From Pelagerythrobacter aerophilus (GTDB taxonomy: Bacteria; Pseudomonadota; Alphaproteobacteria; Sphingomonadales; Sphingomonadaceae), in assembly GCF_003581645.1 (NCBI RefSeq), contig NZ_QXFK01000018.1:294501-358500 (forward strand): a stretch of DNA of 64,000 nt, in the 5' to 3' direction. Shown in pieces: positions 62,507-64,000 of the stretch. How positions within the stretch are numbered: the first letter of the stretch is position 1; each line of letters starts with the position of its first letter. Made by a program: the position numbers and the translations under genes. The notes beneath the pieces were generated by a model. The model saw only the letters and a program-made list of their open reading frames with translations, ran no database searches and was not told where the DNA came from.

Positions 62507-64000
62507 TCAGTAGCCGACGACGAGCGAGATGCTTGCGGCGCGCGGGGCACCGATCTGCGCGAAGGGCACGCTGTCGAGCGAACCGCCGTAGTAGCCGACG
62601 TACAGTTCGTCGAACAGGTTGGTGACGTTGAGCTGCAGCGCCGCTTCCTTGCCCGGCGCGAACTCGCCGAGAGTGTAACGCACGTCGAGGTCGACCAGCG
62701 TGTAGGACGGCACCGTGGTGTCGTTCAGGTCGTTGACGAAGCGCTTGCCGGTGTACTTGACCTGCGCACCGAACTCGACCGGACCGAAGTTGATCTGGCC
62801 ACGTGCACCCACGGTGTACTTGGGCGAGCCGCTCTCGCGGTTCCCGGCGGTCGGCAGGTAGTAGTCCTCGCCAACCGTGGCGACGGTGCAGCCGAACCGC
62901 GCCGGATCGGCCATACCCTCATCGTCGAGGCCGCACTGGCCGCCGAGGACGTCGTCCTTGATCTCGGAGTTGTTGAACGAGCCGAACACATAAAGCAGCG
63001 TGTTCGGAGTCGGGCTCCAGGCCACCGAGCCATCGATGCCGTATTTGTCCACCCGGCCGAGGTTCCGGTAGAGGGTCTCGTCCAGGATGGGGTCATAGGC
63101 CGATGCAAGCCGGTTGTTGTAGCGCGTGTACCAGCCGGCGATCTGCGCCGTCAGGTTGTTGCCCAGACCGTACCGCACGCCGACGTCGAAGCTATCGGTC
63201 GTTTCGGGAACCGGCTGCGATTCGCGAACGTCTGCCAGGAAGAGTGAGTCGTAGAGCGGATCGGTGCCGGGCACCGAAAGCCCCTTGGCATAGTTGGCGA
63301 ACAGCGAGACATTGCCGAAGTCGTAGGTAAGGCCGACGTTCGGGAGCAGCTTGTCGTACTTGTAGGTACGGGTCTGCGGCGGGGCATTTTCCGGATTGGC
63401 CGCTTCGTAAGCGGTGGTGTCCTGGTTGCCGAGGCAGTCGACGAAACCCGAGGCCGAGGTCGTGAAGCAGTTCTGGTTCAGCTCGCGCTTGAAGAACGGA
63501 AGCCGTAGCCCGGCCACGATGCCGAGCGGACCGAACGTGCCGCGATACTCGCCCGACACCTGGTTGAGGATGGCGTAGGACAGGCGGTCACGCTTGTTCA
63601 GCGCATACCCGTCCGACGTCAGAACCGGATCGTTCATCGGGAATACGTCGAAGGGCTCGCCATCCGCCCACAGGAAGCCCGTTTGACCCGTCTGGCGGTG
63701 ACGCGCGTGATCGAGCGTGTAGGCAAGACGAACGCTGTGGTCGTCATTGATGTCGTAGATCAGGTTCGCGATGACGCCGTAACGGTGGGTCCGCGTCTGG
63801 CTGGGGTCGGTACCGGCCACACGGTCGAGCAGATCGCCGTCACCGTTGAGGTCCATGCCGTAGTAGTAGCCGCCGCCGATGAAGCCGGTGTACTGTACGC
63901 CGCCGATCGTCTGGAAACCTTCGCGAAGGTCTTCCACGCCGCCGCCATTGGCCTTGACGTACTGGAAGCTGGGATCGACGGTGAGGGTCAGGCCGTCCGA
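62507..64000 (-). CDS. TonB-dependent receptor, C-terminal part (truncated by window)
   Basis: The last 497 residues of an outer-membrane receptor; the frame is open to the window edge, so the plug and signal sequence are outside. The beta-barrel pattern is clear (alternating aromatic strands such as YTLDHARHRQTG, LLPNVGLTYDFGNVSLFANYAKGLSVPGTDPLYDSLF, and the closing LFDELYVGYYGGSLDSVPFAQIGAPRAASISLVVGY), ending in an aromatic residue. The barrel resembles siderophore- or vitamin-type receptors. It lies upstream of tonB on the same strand. Substrate unknown. Confidence 0.9.
   Translation of the reverse strand, partial: SDGLTLTVDPSFQYVKANGGGVEDLREGFQTIGGVQYTGFIGGGYYYGMDLNGDGDLLDRVAGTDPSQTRTHRYGVIANLIYDINDDHSVRLAYTLDHARHRQTGQTGFLWADGEPFDVFPMNDPVLTSDGYALNKRDRLSYAILNQVSGEYRGTFGPLGIVAGLRLPFFKRELNQNCFTTSASGFVDCLGNQDTTAYEAANPENAPPQTRTYKYDKLLPNVGLTYDFGNVSLFANYAKGLSVPGTDPLYDSLFLADVRESQPVPETTDSFDVGVRYGLGNNLTAQIAGWYTRYNNRLASAYDPILDETLYRNLGRVDKYGIDGSVAWSPTPNTLLYVFGSFNNSEIKDDVLGGQCGLDDEGMADPARFGCTVATVGEDYYLPTAGNRESGSPKYTVGARGQINFGPVEFGAQVKYTGKRFVNDLNDTTVPSYTLVDLDVRYTLGEFAPGKEAALQLNVTNLFDELYVGYYGGSLDSVPFAQIGAPRAASISLVVGY

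Overview
The window is chromosomal DNA of uniformly high GC from an alphaproteobacterium. Gene content points to Sphingomonadales, probably Erythrobacteraceae; this is inference from content, not a measured phylogeny. The pointers are two TonB-dependent receptors, a TonB protein, an NDUFA12-like complex I subunit next to DUF2155, DUF192 and RecX genes, and the tRNA-Trp/secE/nusG/rplK/rplA region. I see no prophage, insertion sequence or CRISPR array. Nearly every base is explained by intact genes; two genes are cut by the window ends.

Layout. (1) 1-359: end of a MATE transporter. (2) 419-8545: a complete chemosensory operon, cheA-cheW-cheY-cheB-cheR, followed by a GGDEF-EAL protein and a methyl-accepting protein with no extracellular domain. 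No flagellar genes are nearby, so control of c-di-GMP is as plausible an output as motility. (3) 8654-27185: a carbohydrate locus. One half holds a CUT1-type sugar ABC importer, a LacI regulator, a GH1 beta-glucosidase, an esterase and an EEP-fold lipoprotein. The other half is divergent: TonB receptor plus GH144-type glucanase on the minus strand, GH3 beta-glucosidase plus sulfatase on the plus strand, then an FHS-type sugar symporter. Near-identical palindromes before lacI (9758-9771) and between the divergent receptor and GH3 genes (21633-21646) tie the two halves into one probable LacI regulon for a beta-glucan. (4) 27229-33784: TetR regulator divergent from an RND efflux operon, with a perfect operator palindrome over the promoter. 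(5) 33884-36372: TSUP permease and a small copper-delivery group (DUF2946-like, PCuAC, Sco). (6) 36452-44756: a beta-propeller/amidohydrolase fusion, then a fused 2-oxoacid dehydrogenase E1 joined to an unusual malonyltransferase-like protein, then a Baeyer-Villiger-type monooxygenase.

(7) 44930-46909: CinA-like protein, polysaccharide deacetylase and a small membrane protein. (8) 46976-49546: rplA, rplK, nusG and secE on the minus strand, with a 613-bp non-coding gap between rplK and nusG that carries a paired palindromic repeat. (9) 49806-54604: AGCS symporter, tRNA-Trp, aat, DUF2155, NDUFA12, DUF192 and recX-like genes. (10) 54736-64000: a stand-alone fatty acyl-AMP ligase, a DUF389 protein, a TelA / XpaC-like / PHA-granule-type operon, mannose-1-phosphate guanylyltransferase, TonB and a truncated TonB-dependent receptor.

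The best candidates for undescribed biology are the LacI-controlled glucan locus with its built-in sulfatase and two import routes, the chemosensory pathway with an altered CheA and a c-di-GMP enzyme, and the E1/acyltransferase/monooxygenase group.
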